The translations under genes were made by a program, and so were the position numbers. The notes under the pieces are model-generated. The model saw only the letters and a program-made list of their open reading frames with translations, ran no database searches and was not told where the DNA came from. Positions 14,409 through 21,270 of a DNA stretch of 38,600 nt are shown here, in pieces. This DNA is from an uncultured Eubacteriales bacterium (GTDB taxonomy: Bacteria; Bacillota; Clostridia; Christensenellales; UBA1242): assembly GCA_948787875.1 (NCBI GenBank), contig CAQFKO010000004.1, positions 1 to 38,600 on the forward strand, read 5' to 3'. How positions within the stretch are numbered: the stretch's first letter is position 1; every line of letters begins with the position of its first letter.

Positions 14409-15407
14409 TTATATCCTTAAATCATTTGTAATAATTTGCAAACCGAATTTTTTTATCTCGTTAAAATTATAAGATTTTTTTAACTTATTTAGGCTGACAA
14501 TGTTTTTGTCGCAATCAAATATAAGTATTGGTGTATTTGAAAAAATCGCACTTTTAAGTCTGCTTCTTTGATTATTTGTATCTTTTTCGCCACTTTGTTT
14601 GTAAAAGTTTAAAACTTTTTCTTTTAAATTTTGCATTGCTCGTTCTTTGTTTTTTTGCTGTGAACGCTCGTCTTCACATTCAGCAAAAAGCCCCGTTTTT
14701 GTGTGAATAATTTTAACGGCACTTTCTGTTTTGTTGATGTGCTGACCGCCCGCGCCTCCCGACTTAGAAGTTTGAATAACAAACTCGTCGTCATCAATAT
14801 TTGTATCAAAAATTTTTAAGTTTAATATAACAACAATTGCCTCACTCTTTTTTCCGCATAATATCTGACAATATATTCCGCTGAGACTGCCTAGTTTTTC
14901 GTAGGCTGAATTTCCGTCTAACTGCAAAACCAAAGAGGTTTCTTCATTTTTCAAACAACAAATTTCAAGCCCTTCGGTTTGCGCAAACCTTTCAAAAATT
15001 TGCCTTAGGTCATTCACAAAATCTTTTGAACCGCTTTTTAGTGTTATTTCTATTTTTGCGCGCTCGGTTTGAGAAGTGTTCATTAACAAATATTCTTGCT
15101 TTAATTTTTTTTGCAAAGTTTCCAAAAGAATTTCGCATTCTTCAAGTTCAGACTTTATCTTTGCCCTTTCACTTAAATCTTCCGCTAAACTATATAGCTC
15201 TTGCAAAAACTCTTGTTGTTTTTTTTCTTCTGAATATTCTTTAAAAAGTTCTGCAACCGGCTTCAATTTTGCCTGCTCTTTTTCAAATGCCCTAAAAAGC
15301 TTTTGGTCAGAGGCAACCTCCACCGAATTAAGCATAGCTAGACATTCATTATATCGCAAATCAAGTTCTTGAAGTTTATTAAAAAATTTTTGGTCAATAC
15401 TATTCAT
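14409..15407 (-). CDS. Divergent RF1-like peptide chain release factor lacking the codon-reading loop
   Basis: A 332-residue class I release-factor homologue. Residues 1-110 form the helical first domain (FFNKLQELDLRYNECLAML matches the RF1 N-terminus). The peptide-release domain is well kept: SGGAGGQHINKTESAV with GGQ at 220-222, then ECEDERSQQKNKERAMQNL. The codon-reading domain is not: in RF1 the segment with the PxT tripeptide and HTST loop is here replaced by a shorter, unrelated stretch (SGIYCQILCGKKSEAIVVI), and the GAGGxEA block before it is also lost. No SPF (RF2-type) motif is present. It should hydrolyse peptidyl-tRNA on ribosomes without normal stop-codon reading, as ribosome-rescue factors do (inference). 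The ATG at 15407 is preferred over a TTG 12 codons upstream because it aligns with RF1 starts and lies seven bases after a -10 box. Confidence 0.8.
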   Translation of the reverse strand: MNSIDQKFFNKLQELDLRYNECLAMLNSVEVASDQKLFRAFEKEQAKLKPVAELFKEYSEEKKQQEFLQELYSLAEDLSERAKIKSELEECEILLETLQKKLKQEYLLMNTSQTERAKIEITLKSGSKDFVNDLRQIFERFAQTEGLEICCLKNEETSLVLQLDGNSAYEKLGSLSGIYCQILCGKKSEAIVVILNLKIFDTNIDDDEFVIQTSKSGGAGGQHINKTESAVKIIHTKTGLFAECEDERSQQKNKERAMQNLKEKVLNFYKQSGEKDTNNQRSRLKSAIFSNTPILIFDCDKNIVSLNKLKKSYNFNEIKKFGLQIITNDLRI

Positions 15408-15414
15408 ATAAAAT

Positions 15415-15443
15415 ATAATATCAAAATCCGGCGATTTTTTCAA
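15415..15443 (-). promoter_or_regulatory. Promoter of the RF1-like gene abutting its start codon
   Basis: Minus-strand TTGAAA (15438-15443), a 17-base spacer and TATTAT (15415-15420) are followed after seven bases by the ATG at 15407. No ribosome binding site is present. This promoter probably drives the whole minus-strand operon down to 7602. Confidence 0.55.
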
Positions 15444-15514
15444 TTGATTTTCAAACTTAATTTGCTATATGTTTAAACTAAACACTGATTTTGTTTTTAA
15501 ATATAAACATTTTA

Positions 15515-15523
15515 TGTTAAAAT
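15515..15523 (+). promoter_or_regulatory. Extended -10 element upstream of gpsA
   Basis: TGT-TAAAAT (15515-15523) resembles an extended -10 box; no convincing -35 box accompanies it. AGGAG at 15543-15547 is five bases before the gpsA ATG and fixes that start. Confidence 0.35.
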
Positions 15524-15552
15524 ACTATTGTATTTTATTTTTAGGAGATATT

Positions 15553-16521
15553 ATGAACTTTTCTTTACTTGGTTGCGGAAGATGGGGCTCTTTTATTGCA
15601 TGGTACCTCAATGAGCAAAACCACAATGTTACGGTTTGGGGACGAAGTGGCGACCCAATCTTTGAACAACTGTCAAAAACAAGACAAAACGAATATGTTA
15701 AACTATCACAAAAAATTAATTTCACAAGTGATCTTGGCGTGGCTCTTGAAAAAAGCGAATATATTGTTATTTCCATTAGTTCACAAGCAACAAGAAACCT
15801 TATGGAAAATGTGCAAAAAATTGATTGCTACAAAAACAAAAATTATATTCTTTGCATGAAAGGCATTGAAGACGAAACCGGAAAAAGATTGTCCGAAATT
15901 TTAATCGAACATGGTGTTCCAAAAAACAATATTGCTGTGTGGGTGGGACCGGGACACATTCAATCTTTCACTGAGGGCATTCCAAGCATTATGGTAATAG
16001 ACAGCTATAACCCTGAGCTTTCGGAAATGCTTGTTAAAACGCTTAAAAGCAAGCTTATTGATTTTTATCAAGGCAATGACATTGTTGGAACCGAAATAGG
16101 AGCAGCAGCCAAAAATGTTATGGGAATTGTTGCGGGGGTTTTTGACGGACTTGGCTATCCCACACTTAAAGGCGGACTGATGGCAAGAGGAACATACGAA
16201 ATTGCTAATCTCATTGAAGGCGCAGGCGGAAAAAAATCTTCTGCCTATGGACTTTGCCACTTGGGCGACTATGAAGCAACTTTGTTTTCTAAATTTTCTC
16301 ACAACAGAATGTGGGGCGAAAAGTTTGCGCAAGGCGAAAAGTTCGACAAATTGGCAGAAGGCGTTTCTAACTGTTCTGCTCTCCTTAAAATAGCAAAAAA
16401 TGCCAATGTAGATTTGCCAATAACAACTGCACTTTATAACTATATTCATAGCAAAGGAACTGCCGACGATTTGATTTCATCAATGTTTGCAAATAACAAC
16501 TTAAAAGAATTTGAATGTTAA
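15553..16521 (+). CDS. gpsA: NAD(P)H-dependent glycerol-3-phosphate dehydrogenase
   Basis: A 322-residue enzyme that reduces dihydroxyacetone phosphate to sn-glycerol 3-phosphate, the backbone of membrane phospholipids. The Rossmann start SLLGCGRWGSFIAWYL, the CMKGIE and VWVGPGHIQSF strands, and the catalytic GAAAKNVMGIVAGVFDGLG block with its conserved Lys are all present, followed by KGGLMARGTYEI and the C-terminal helices. Canonical enzymes read GxGxWGT and SGPSFA in two of these spots; here GCGRWGS and VGPGHI are modest departures. The start is at 15553, where AGGAG precedes the ATG; an upstream extension to 15469 is not supported. It is divergent from the RF1-like operon and ends at a strong terminator. 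Confidence 0.92.
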   Translation: MNFSLLGCGRWGSFIAWYLNEQNHNVTVWGRSGDPIFEQLSKTRQNEYVKLSQKINFTSDLGVALEKSEYIVISISSQATRNLMENVQKIDCYKNKNYILCMKGIEDETGKRLSEILIEHGVPKNNIAVWVGPGHIQSFTEGIPSIMVIDSYNPELSEMLVKTLKSKLIDFYQGNDIVGTEIGAAAKNVMGIVAGVFDGLGYPTLKGGLMARGTYEIANLIEGAGGKKSSAYGLCHLGDYEATLFSKFSHNRMWGEKFAQGEKFDKLAEGVSNCSALLKIAKNANVDLPITTALYNYIHSKGTADDLISSMFANNNLKEFEC

Positions 16522-16562
16522 AAATCGCAAAATCAATTTATCACAATTTTAATTCAAATAAA

Positions 16563-16590
16563 AAACACCAATTTATTGGTGTTTTTGTTT
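16563..16590. terminator. Bidirectional intrinsic terminator
   Basis: Nine-base-pair stem AAACACCAA/TTGGTGTTT (16563-16571 with 16576-16584) with a four-base loop and a T-tract on the right; the left side is A-rich. It serves gpsA and the converging minus-strand operon that ends at 16599. Confidence 0.82.
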
Positions 16591-16598
16591 TTGTTAAC

Positions 16599-17063
16599 TT
16601 AATTTGCCTTTGGCGGAAAGTCTTTGCTTTTTTTGTATTCAAACCTCAATAACTTAATTTGATTATAAACTCTTTGAGTTTCTTCTTTTATTAGGTTTAT
16701 GTTTTCACCCTTATTTTTTAACTCGTCCAAAATCAAAGAAGCAGTCAAAACATAATTGTTTTTATGCTCTGTGTTTATTTTTTTCCAATTGATATTTGCA
16801 AAAAGTTTTGCAACATCATTGTTATAAACAAGTTCGTTTTTAAGCATCATGGTGGCAATTATTGGATAGCCGATTGTTTGCTTAAAATAAGACATATTGT
16901 CGTTGGAAATATAGGTTTCTCCGTCAAAAACAATTGTGTAAGTTTTTGCGTTATCCGAAGATGTTACCAAAGTTTTATCCGCCAATAACTTAACTCTGTT
17001 ATCCGCGATTGCACTATACGCTTCATAAATTTTTTCCAAAATAGGTATTTTGTAATATGACAT
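16599..17063 (-). CDS. Hypothetical 154-residue protein
   Basis: A soluble 154-residue protein without recognised domain. The N-terminal half predicts short strands (KTYTIVFDGETYISNDNMSY), and the C-terminal half is helical and Lys-rich (LDELKNKGENINLIKEETQR). No catalytic signature or metal-binding cluster. AGGAG precedes the ATG, and it lies 15 bases downstream of the AlkD-like gene as the last member of the operon, so it is probably co-expressed with the repair and stringent-response genes. Nothing else can be said about its role. Confidence 0.7.
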   Translation of the reverse strand: MSYYKIPILEKIYEAYSAIADNRVKLLADKTLVTSSDNAKTYTIVFDGETYISNDNMSYFKQTIGYPIIATMMLKNELVYNNDVAKLFANINWKKINTEHKNNYVLTASLILDELKNKGENINLIKEETQRVYNQIKLLRFEYKKSKDFPPKAN

Positions 17064-17078
17064 ATTTTTTCTCCTGAT

Positions 17079-17804
17079 TTATTTTATTCTATAATTTGCA
17101 AGGAACTCTTTGTCTTCGGCAGACACCCTAAAACTGTCTCTGCATTTTGAAATTGCTTTGTTTTGAACAAACTTACAAAGTGTTTTATTTTTAATAAGTT
17201 CAAGCGTTTTATCTCTAAATTCAACAAACGCAACTTGAATCAGCCAAGCTAGACCCATTTGAACATAAAACGTTTCGTTTGAAACCGATTTTATCATATT
17301 CAAAATTTTATCAATAAACTCTTCTTCAACATAGTTTGCCAAAATGGTGATAATGCCGAATCTGGCAACATATTCTTTTTTGTCAAAACACATATTGTAA
17401 AAATAATCAAAATATTGAGCTTTGTTTTTTGAATTTTTCAAAATTTTCATAGAACAGCAAACACTATCGCAAAGTGACCAATTGTCAATTTTTTCTTTCC
17501 ATTTATCAAACAACTCTATTTGCAAATCCAAATCTTTTAACCCCGAAATTACAAGCCCCTCAATCAAAACTTCTTCATAGGTTTCTCCACTTACAAATTT
17601 TAAGTATTCAAGTGGCTCGCCGGCAGAAATTTGTTTTGCTATGTTTCTTATATATTGCATAGAAAGACAAATAATTTGTCTTGGAGAATTTATTATTGCC
17701 TTGTGTCTTTCAAAATGTTCCACACTTTCCTTTTTTGCATTTAAGTAAAGCATATTCACAAAATTGCTATAATCTTCTTTTGATTTTATTATTATCATTT
17801 GCAT
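17079..17804 (-). CDS. AlkD-like DNA alkylation repair protein
   Basis: A 241-residue protein of HEAT-like helical repeats matching the AlkC/AlkD glycosylase superfamily, which removes N3- and N7-alkylated bases without flipping them. The catalytic segment reads NWSLCDSVCCSMK, giving the Trp-x-x-x-Asp pair at residues 109 and 113; Arg148 (ARFGIITILANYV) and Trp187 (GLAWLIQVAF) are also present. As I recall, these are the same positions as the key residues of Bacillus cereus AlkD. An active glycosylase is therefore likely. GAGG precedes the ATG; the gene begins 36 bases after the stop of the RelA/SpoT homologue. Confidence 0.88.
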   Translation of the reverse strand: MQMIIIKSKEDYSNFVNMLYLNAKKESVEHFERHKAIINSPRQIICLSMQYIRNIAKQISAGEPLEYLKFVSGETYEEVLIEGLVISGLKDLDLQIELFDKWKEKIDNWSLCDSVCCSMKILKNSKNKAQYFDYFYNMCFDKKEYVARFGIITILANYVEEEFIDKILNMIKSVSNETFYVQMGLAWLIQVAFVEFRDKTLELIKNKTLCKFVQNKAISKCRDSFRVSAEDKEFLANYRIK

Positions 17805-17840
17805 ATTTTCCTCTTTTATTTTGCAAATTATACATTTTTA

Positions 17841-19958
17841 CTATTTAACTTCATAAATTGAACTTAAACTGCTCAGTTTGTTTTTTACCTTAGACAACTG
17901 ATTTTTGTCTTTTATCAAAACACCGAGTTTTATTATAAGTTCACCGTTTTTATTTTCGCTGGAATTTAGCGACGAAACTTTTATTCCTATTTCGCTGAGT
18001 GCATTTGTAACTTCAACATAAACCAAAGAACTGTTTTTTGCAACCAAATCAATGTATGAATTGAACATAAAATCTGCATTGTTATTTAAGTTCCAAGCAA
18101 CATTAATAAATCTTGACTTAGGAAGCCTTATTGCATTTTCACAATCGCATCTATGAATAATAATGCCCCTTCCTCTTGAAACATAGCCCATAATCTCGTC
18201 ACCCGGAATTGGGTTGCAAGACTTGCAATATTTTGTGAGCGTGCCCTCTGCTCCTATAATATCCGACTTGCTGACTGCCTCAACCGCTGTTTTAACAATT
18301 TCGCCTTTAAGAGTTTTTTGATGTTTTTCTTCTGCTTGCTTTAAGTTCAAAAGTTTTTTTGCAACTTTTTCCGCAGTAGTTGAGCCATAACCGATTGAAG
18401 CATAAAGTTCGTCAACTGACAAAAATTGATTTTTTTTCAAAACCTCGTTAAGATATTTTTCTTGCATTATTGAAGAAAGCAAAATATCGTTGCTCTTTGC
18501 ATAGCCTTCCAACATAGACCTGCCGAGTTTTATGTTTTCTTCCTTCATTTGCTTTTTGAAAAAGCTGTTGATTTTGTCTTTTGCCTGAACGGTTTTAACT
18601 CTTTTAAGCCAATCTCTTGACGGACCTTTTGAGTTTTGCGAGGTCATAATTTCTACCACATCACCATTTTCAAGCGGAGAAAAGATTGGTGACATTGTGC
18701 CGTTTACCTTTGCTCCCACGCACATATTTCCAACATCACTATGAATGGCATAAGCAAAATCAACCGGAGTTGCGTTTTCCACAAGTTTTATTACTTTTCC
18801 TCTTGGAGATCGAACAAAAATTTCACCCAAATAAACATCTGTTTTAAGCTCTTCCAAAAGGCGTTCGCTTGTAACTTCTTCTTTGTTTTCCAAAAGCTTT
18901 CTTATCCACAAAAGTTTGTTGTCTATTCCCGCAAGCCCCTTTTTGTGCTCTTTGTATAAAAAGTGTGCCGCAACACCGTATTCGGCAAAGTCATGCATTG
19001 CATGAGTTCTTATTTGAATTTCAAAAAATTCGTTGTCGTAATAAACGGTTGTGTGAAGGGATTGATAACCATTTGGCTTTGGACTTGCAATATAATCTTT
19101 GAACCTTCCGTCAACGGGAACAAAATTGCTGTGAACCATTCCAAGTGCAGCATAACACTCTGTTACCGAATTAACCAAAATTCGAACCGCAGAAATATCA
19201 TATATTCCCTTAATTGTGCAATGCTTTGCCGTGATTTTATTATATATGCTTGAAAGGTGCTTTACTCTACCGTAACAAGTGCCTTCTATTCCGCTGTTGT
19301 TCAAAAGTATTTTTATTTCTTCAACAACGCTCTTAATCATTTTTTCGCTGGCACGGGTTTCTTCTTTGACCTCTTTTTCAAGCAAATTATATTCTTCGGT
19401 TTTGTGATAATAAAAAGACAAATCTTGAAGTTCGGATTTTATTTCGGATAGCCCAAGTCTTGCTGCGATTGGAGCAAAAATATCGTCTATTGAACGAAAA
19501 ACTTTTTCCGACTCTTCATTTTTTACATCTTTGTTGTGCCTTGCAAAAACCAAAATTTGTGCAGCCTTAATTATAATTACCCTTATATCTTTTGTTATTG
19601 CAATAAGCATTTCTTTCAGCCCATCGGCATCTGTATAATTTTTTGAAAGTTCGTCACATTTAGCAAGGCTCCCCACCAAAACCGCAACATCTTTTTTGTC
19701 TGATGTGGTAAGAGCATTTATTTGCTGAGCAGCCTCTGAGTTTTTTCTTGCAACCTCGGCATACGGAAACAGCAGTGCCGCACAAACACTATCTGCATCA
19801 AGTTTTAAATTAATAATAATATTCGCAACTTCTTCTGCAAACTCAAAAATATTTTGGCAACCGTTGAAACTCAGTTTTGACAAATTTTCTTGGGTTTTTA
19901 AAATAAGCGCAACTTGCTCTTCCCCATATTTTGAAGATAAAAATGTTTTGTTTAGCAT
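17841..19958 (-). CDS. Long RelA/SpoT homologue with degenerate hydrolase domain
   Basis: A 705-residue RSH protein with the full domain order: HD-type region (20-165), synthetase (about 215-335), TGS (about 375-435), helical and zinc-finger regions (including KYCKSCNPIPGDEIMG near residue 580) and a C-terminal ACT domain. The synthetase is intact: GRVKHLSSIYNKI, YDISAVRILV, GRFKDYIASPKPNGYQSLHT and EIQIRTHAMH. The hydrolase is not: the HD pair is Phe64-Pro65 (LLFPYAEVA), the first metal-binding His is absent, and the usual ADRLHNMRT block is replaced by AAQILVFAR (132-140). The loop motif RFKD (285-288) is that of bifunctional Rel enzymes rather than the ExDD of hydrolase-dead RelA. It should make (p)ppGpp but not degrade it. 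It starts two bases before the preceding gene's stop, with GGGAG upstream. Confidence 0.9.
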   Translation of the reverse strand: MLNKTFLSSKYGEEQVALILKTQENLSKLSFNGCQNIFEFAEEVANIIINLKLDADSVCAALLFPYAEVARKNSEAAQQINALTTSDKKDVAVLVGSLAKCDELSKNYTDADGLKEMLIAITKDIRVIIIKAAQILVFARHNKDVKNEESEKVFRSIDDIFAPIAARLGLSEIKSELQDLSFYYHKTEEYNLLEKEVKEETRASEKMIKSVVEEIKILLNNSGIEGTCYGRVKHLSSIYNKITAKHCTIKGIYDISAVRILVNSVTECYAALGMVHSNFVPVDGRFKDYIASPKPNGYQSLHTTVYYDNEFFEIQIRTHAMHDFAEYGVAAHFLYKEHKKGLAGIDNKLLWIRKLLENKEEVTSERLLEELKTDVYLGEIFVRSPRGKVIKLVENATPVDFAYAIHSDVGNMCVGAKVNGTMSPIFSPLENGDVVEIMTSQNSKGPSRDWLKRVKTVQAKDKINSFFKKQMKEENIKLGRSMLEGYAKSNDILLSSIMQEKYLNEVLKKNQFLSVDELYASIGYGSTTAEKVAKKLLNLKQAEEKHQKTLKGEIVKTAVEAVSKSDIIGAEGTLTKYCKSCNPIPGDEIMGYVSRGRGIIIHRCDCENAIRLPKSRFINVAWNLNNNADFMFNSYIDLVAKNSSLVYVEVTNALSEIGIKVSSLNSSENKNGELIIKLGVLIKDKNQLSKVKNKLSSLSSIYEVK

Positions 19959-19959
19959 A

Positions 19960-21270
19960 TTATTCTCCCTTGCTTGTTAAATTTTCTTTTGCATTTGAAA
20001 GCATAAGTTTTATGCGATTTTCTTGATTTATTTTAGAGGCACTTGCGTCATAATCTATTGCAATAATGTTTGCTTTTGGATTATTGTCACGAATGGCTTT
20101 CATCATTCCCTTGCCCACAATATGATTTGGTAAACACCCAAACGGCTGAGTGCAAATAATGTTGTTAATGCCTCTGTCTATAAGTTCCAACATCTCGGCA
20201 GTAAGAAGCCAGCCTTCACCCATCTTCATTCCCTCGCCGATATAGCCTTCTCTGAATTTTCTTGTTACCGAAAAACTTGTTGGTTCGTCAAAAGTTCCGT
20301 CCTCTTTTATAAACTTTATTATCTCGTCATTTTTCTTTAAAATAGCTTTATAAAGAATTTTTGCAAAAAATGCTTTGAATTTTCTTACGCCATAAAGTTT
20401 TGTGTCGTCCATAAAAGTCGTCAAAAAGTAAAGCATAAAATCAACCAAACCCGGAACATAAACTTCTGCACCTTCGCTCATCAAAAACTCTTCCAAATTA
20501 TTATTTGCAAGCGGAGAGTATTTTACAAAAATTTCTCCAACAATTCCAACTTTTGGCAAACTTAAATTTTTGCGACTTATTTGTGAAAAATCTTTGATGA
20601 TTTGTTTAAAATTCAGCTTCATAAATTTATATTTGCGTTTTTTCTTATCACCAAACTCGCTTGAAATCTTTTCTATCCAAAACTCAACAAGCTTGTCTGT
20701 TTCGCCGACAGTTGTTTCAAAAGGTTTGCACTGATTTTTTAAAAGCATCAACAAGTCGCCGTAAATGCAACACTTAAACAGCCCGTAATATTCGGGAATA
20801 CTGAGATTCCAACCCGGCTGTGGCTTCATTCCGCTGAAATTGAGTGACAATATCGGAACATATCCAAAGCCCGCTTTTTTTAGTGCCTTAAACAGCAAAT
20901 GCCAATAGTTTGAAGCTCTGCACCCGCCACCCGTTTGTGCAACAACAAGCGCAATTTTGTGAGTATCATAATTTCCAGATAAAACCGCGTGCATGAGCTC
21001 ACCGATAACTATTGTTGAAGGATAGCATATATCATTGTGAACACACATCAGTCCCGTTTCAACCGCATCAGAATTTGAACAATTTATTACTTCGGCATTA
21101 TAGCCATATTGTTTAAGCTGGTTTTCAAGCAGTTTGAAATGTATTGGCAACATGGTTGGAATTAAAACTTTATATGTTTTTTTCATTTCTTTGGTAAACA
21201 CCGCAGAACCGTCATCTTCAAACACCAAAACGCCGTTATCATCAAACTTAGTCTTTATTTTTTCTTTCAT
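19960..21270 (-). CDS. CoA-dehydratase-activase-like protein, C-terminal part of a split protein
   Basis: A 436-residue protein that matches the C-terminal portion of the large (about 1400-residue) BadF/BcrA-type acyl-CoA dehydratase activase-related proteins of Clostridia. Recognisable blocks include FTKEMKKTYKVLIPTMLPIH near the N-terminus, then CVHNDICYPSTIVIGELMHA, ALVVAQTGGGCRASNYWHLL, PKVGIVGEIFVKYSPLANNN and CTQPFGCLPNHIVGKGMMK. Conserved cysteines in CYP, GGCRA and FGCLP suggest an iron-sulphur or related metal site. It overlaps the preceding activase gene by 23 bases in another frame, and joining the two frames would give the usual fused architecture. The function of the fused family is unproven. 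Confidence 0.8.
   Translation of the reverse strand: MKEKIKTKFDDNGVLVFEDDGSAVFTKEMKKTYKVLIPTMLPIHFKLLENQLKQYGYNAEVINCSNSDAVETGLMCVHNDICYPSTIVIGELMHAVLSGNYDTHKIALVVAQTGGGCRASNYWHLLFKALKKAGFGYVPILSLNFSGMKPQPGWNLSIPEYYGLFKCCIYGDLLMLLKNQCKPFETTVGETDKLVEFWIEKISSEFGDKKKRKYKFMKLNFKQIIKDFSQISRKNLSLPKVGIVGEIFVKYSPLANNNLEEFLMSEGAEVYVPGLVDFMLYFLTTFMDDTKLYGVRKFKAFFAKILYKAILKKNDEIIKFIKEDGTFDEPTSFSVTRKFREGYIGEGMKMGEGWLLTAEMLELIDRGINNIICTQPFGCLPNHIVGKGMMKAIRDNNPKANIIAIDYDASASKINQENRIKLMLSNAKENLTSKGE

Noticed and set aside
15901..16449. 182-codon open frame on the minus strand
   Set aside because: Antisense to gpsA across its catalytic region; the product is Cys/His/Phe-rich with no family features.
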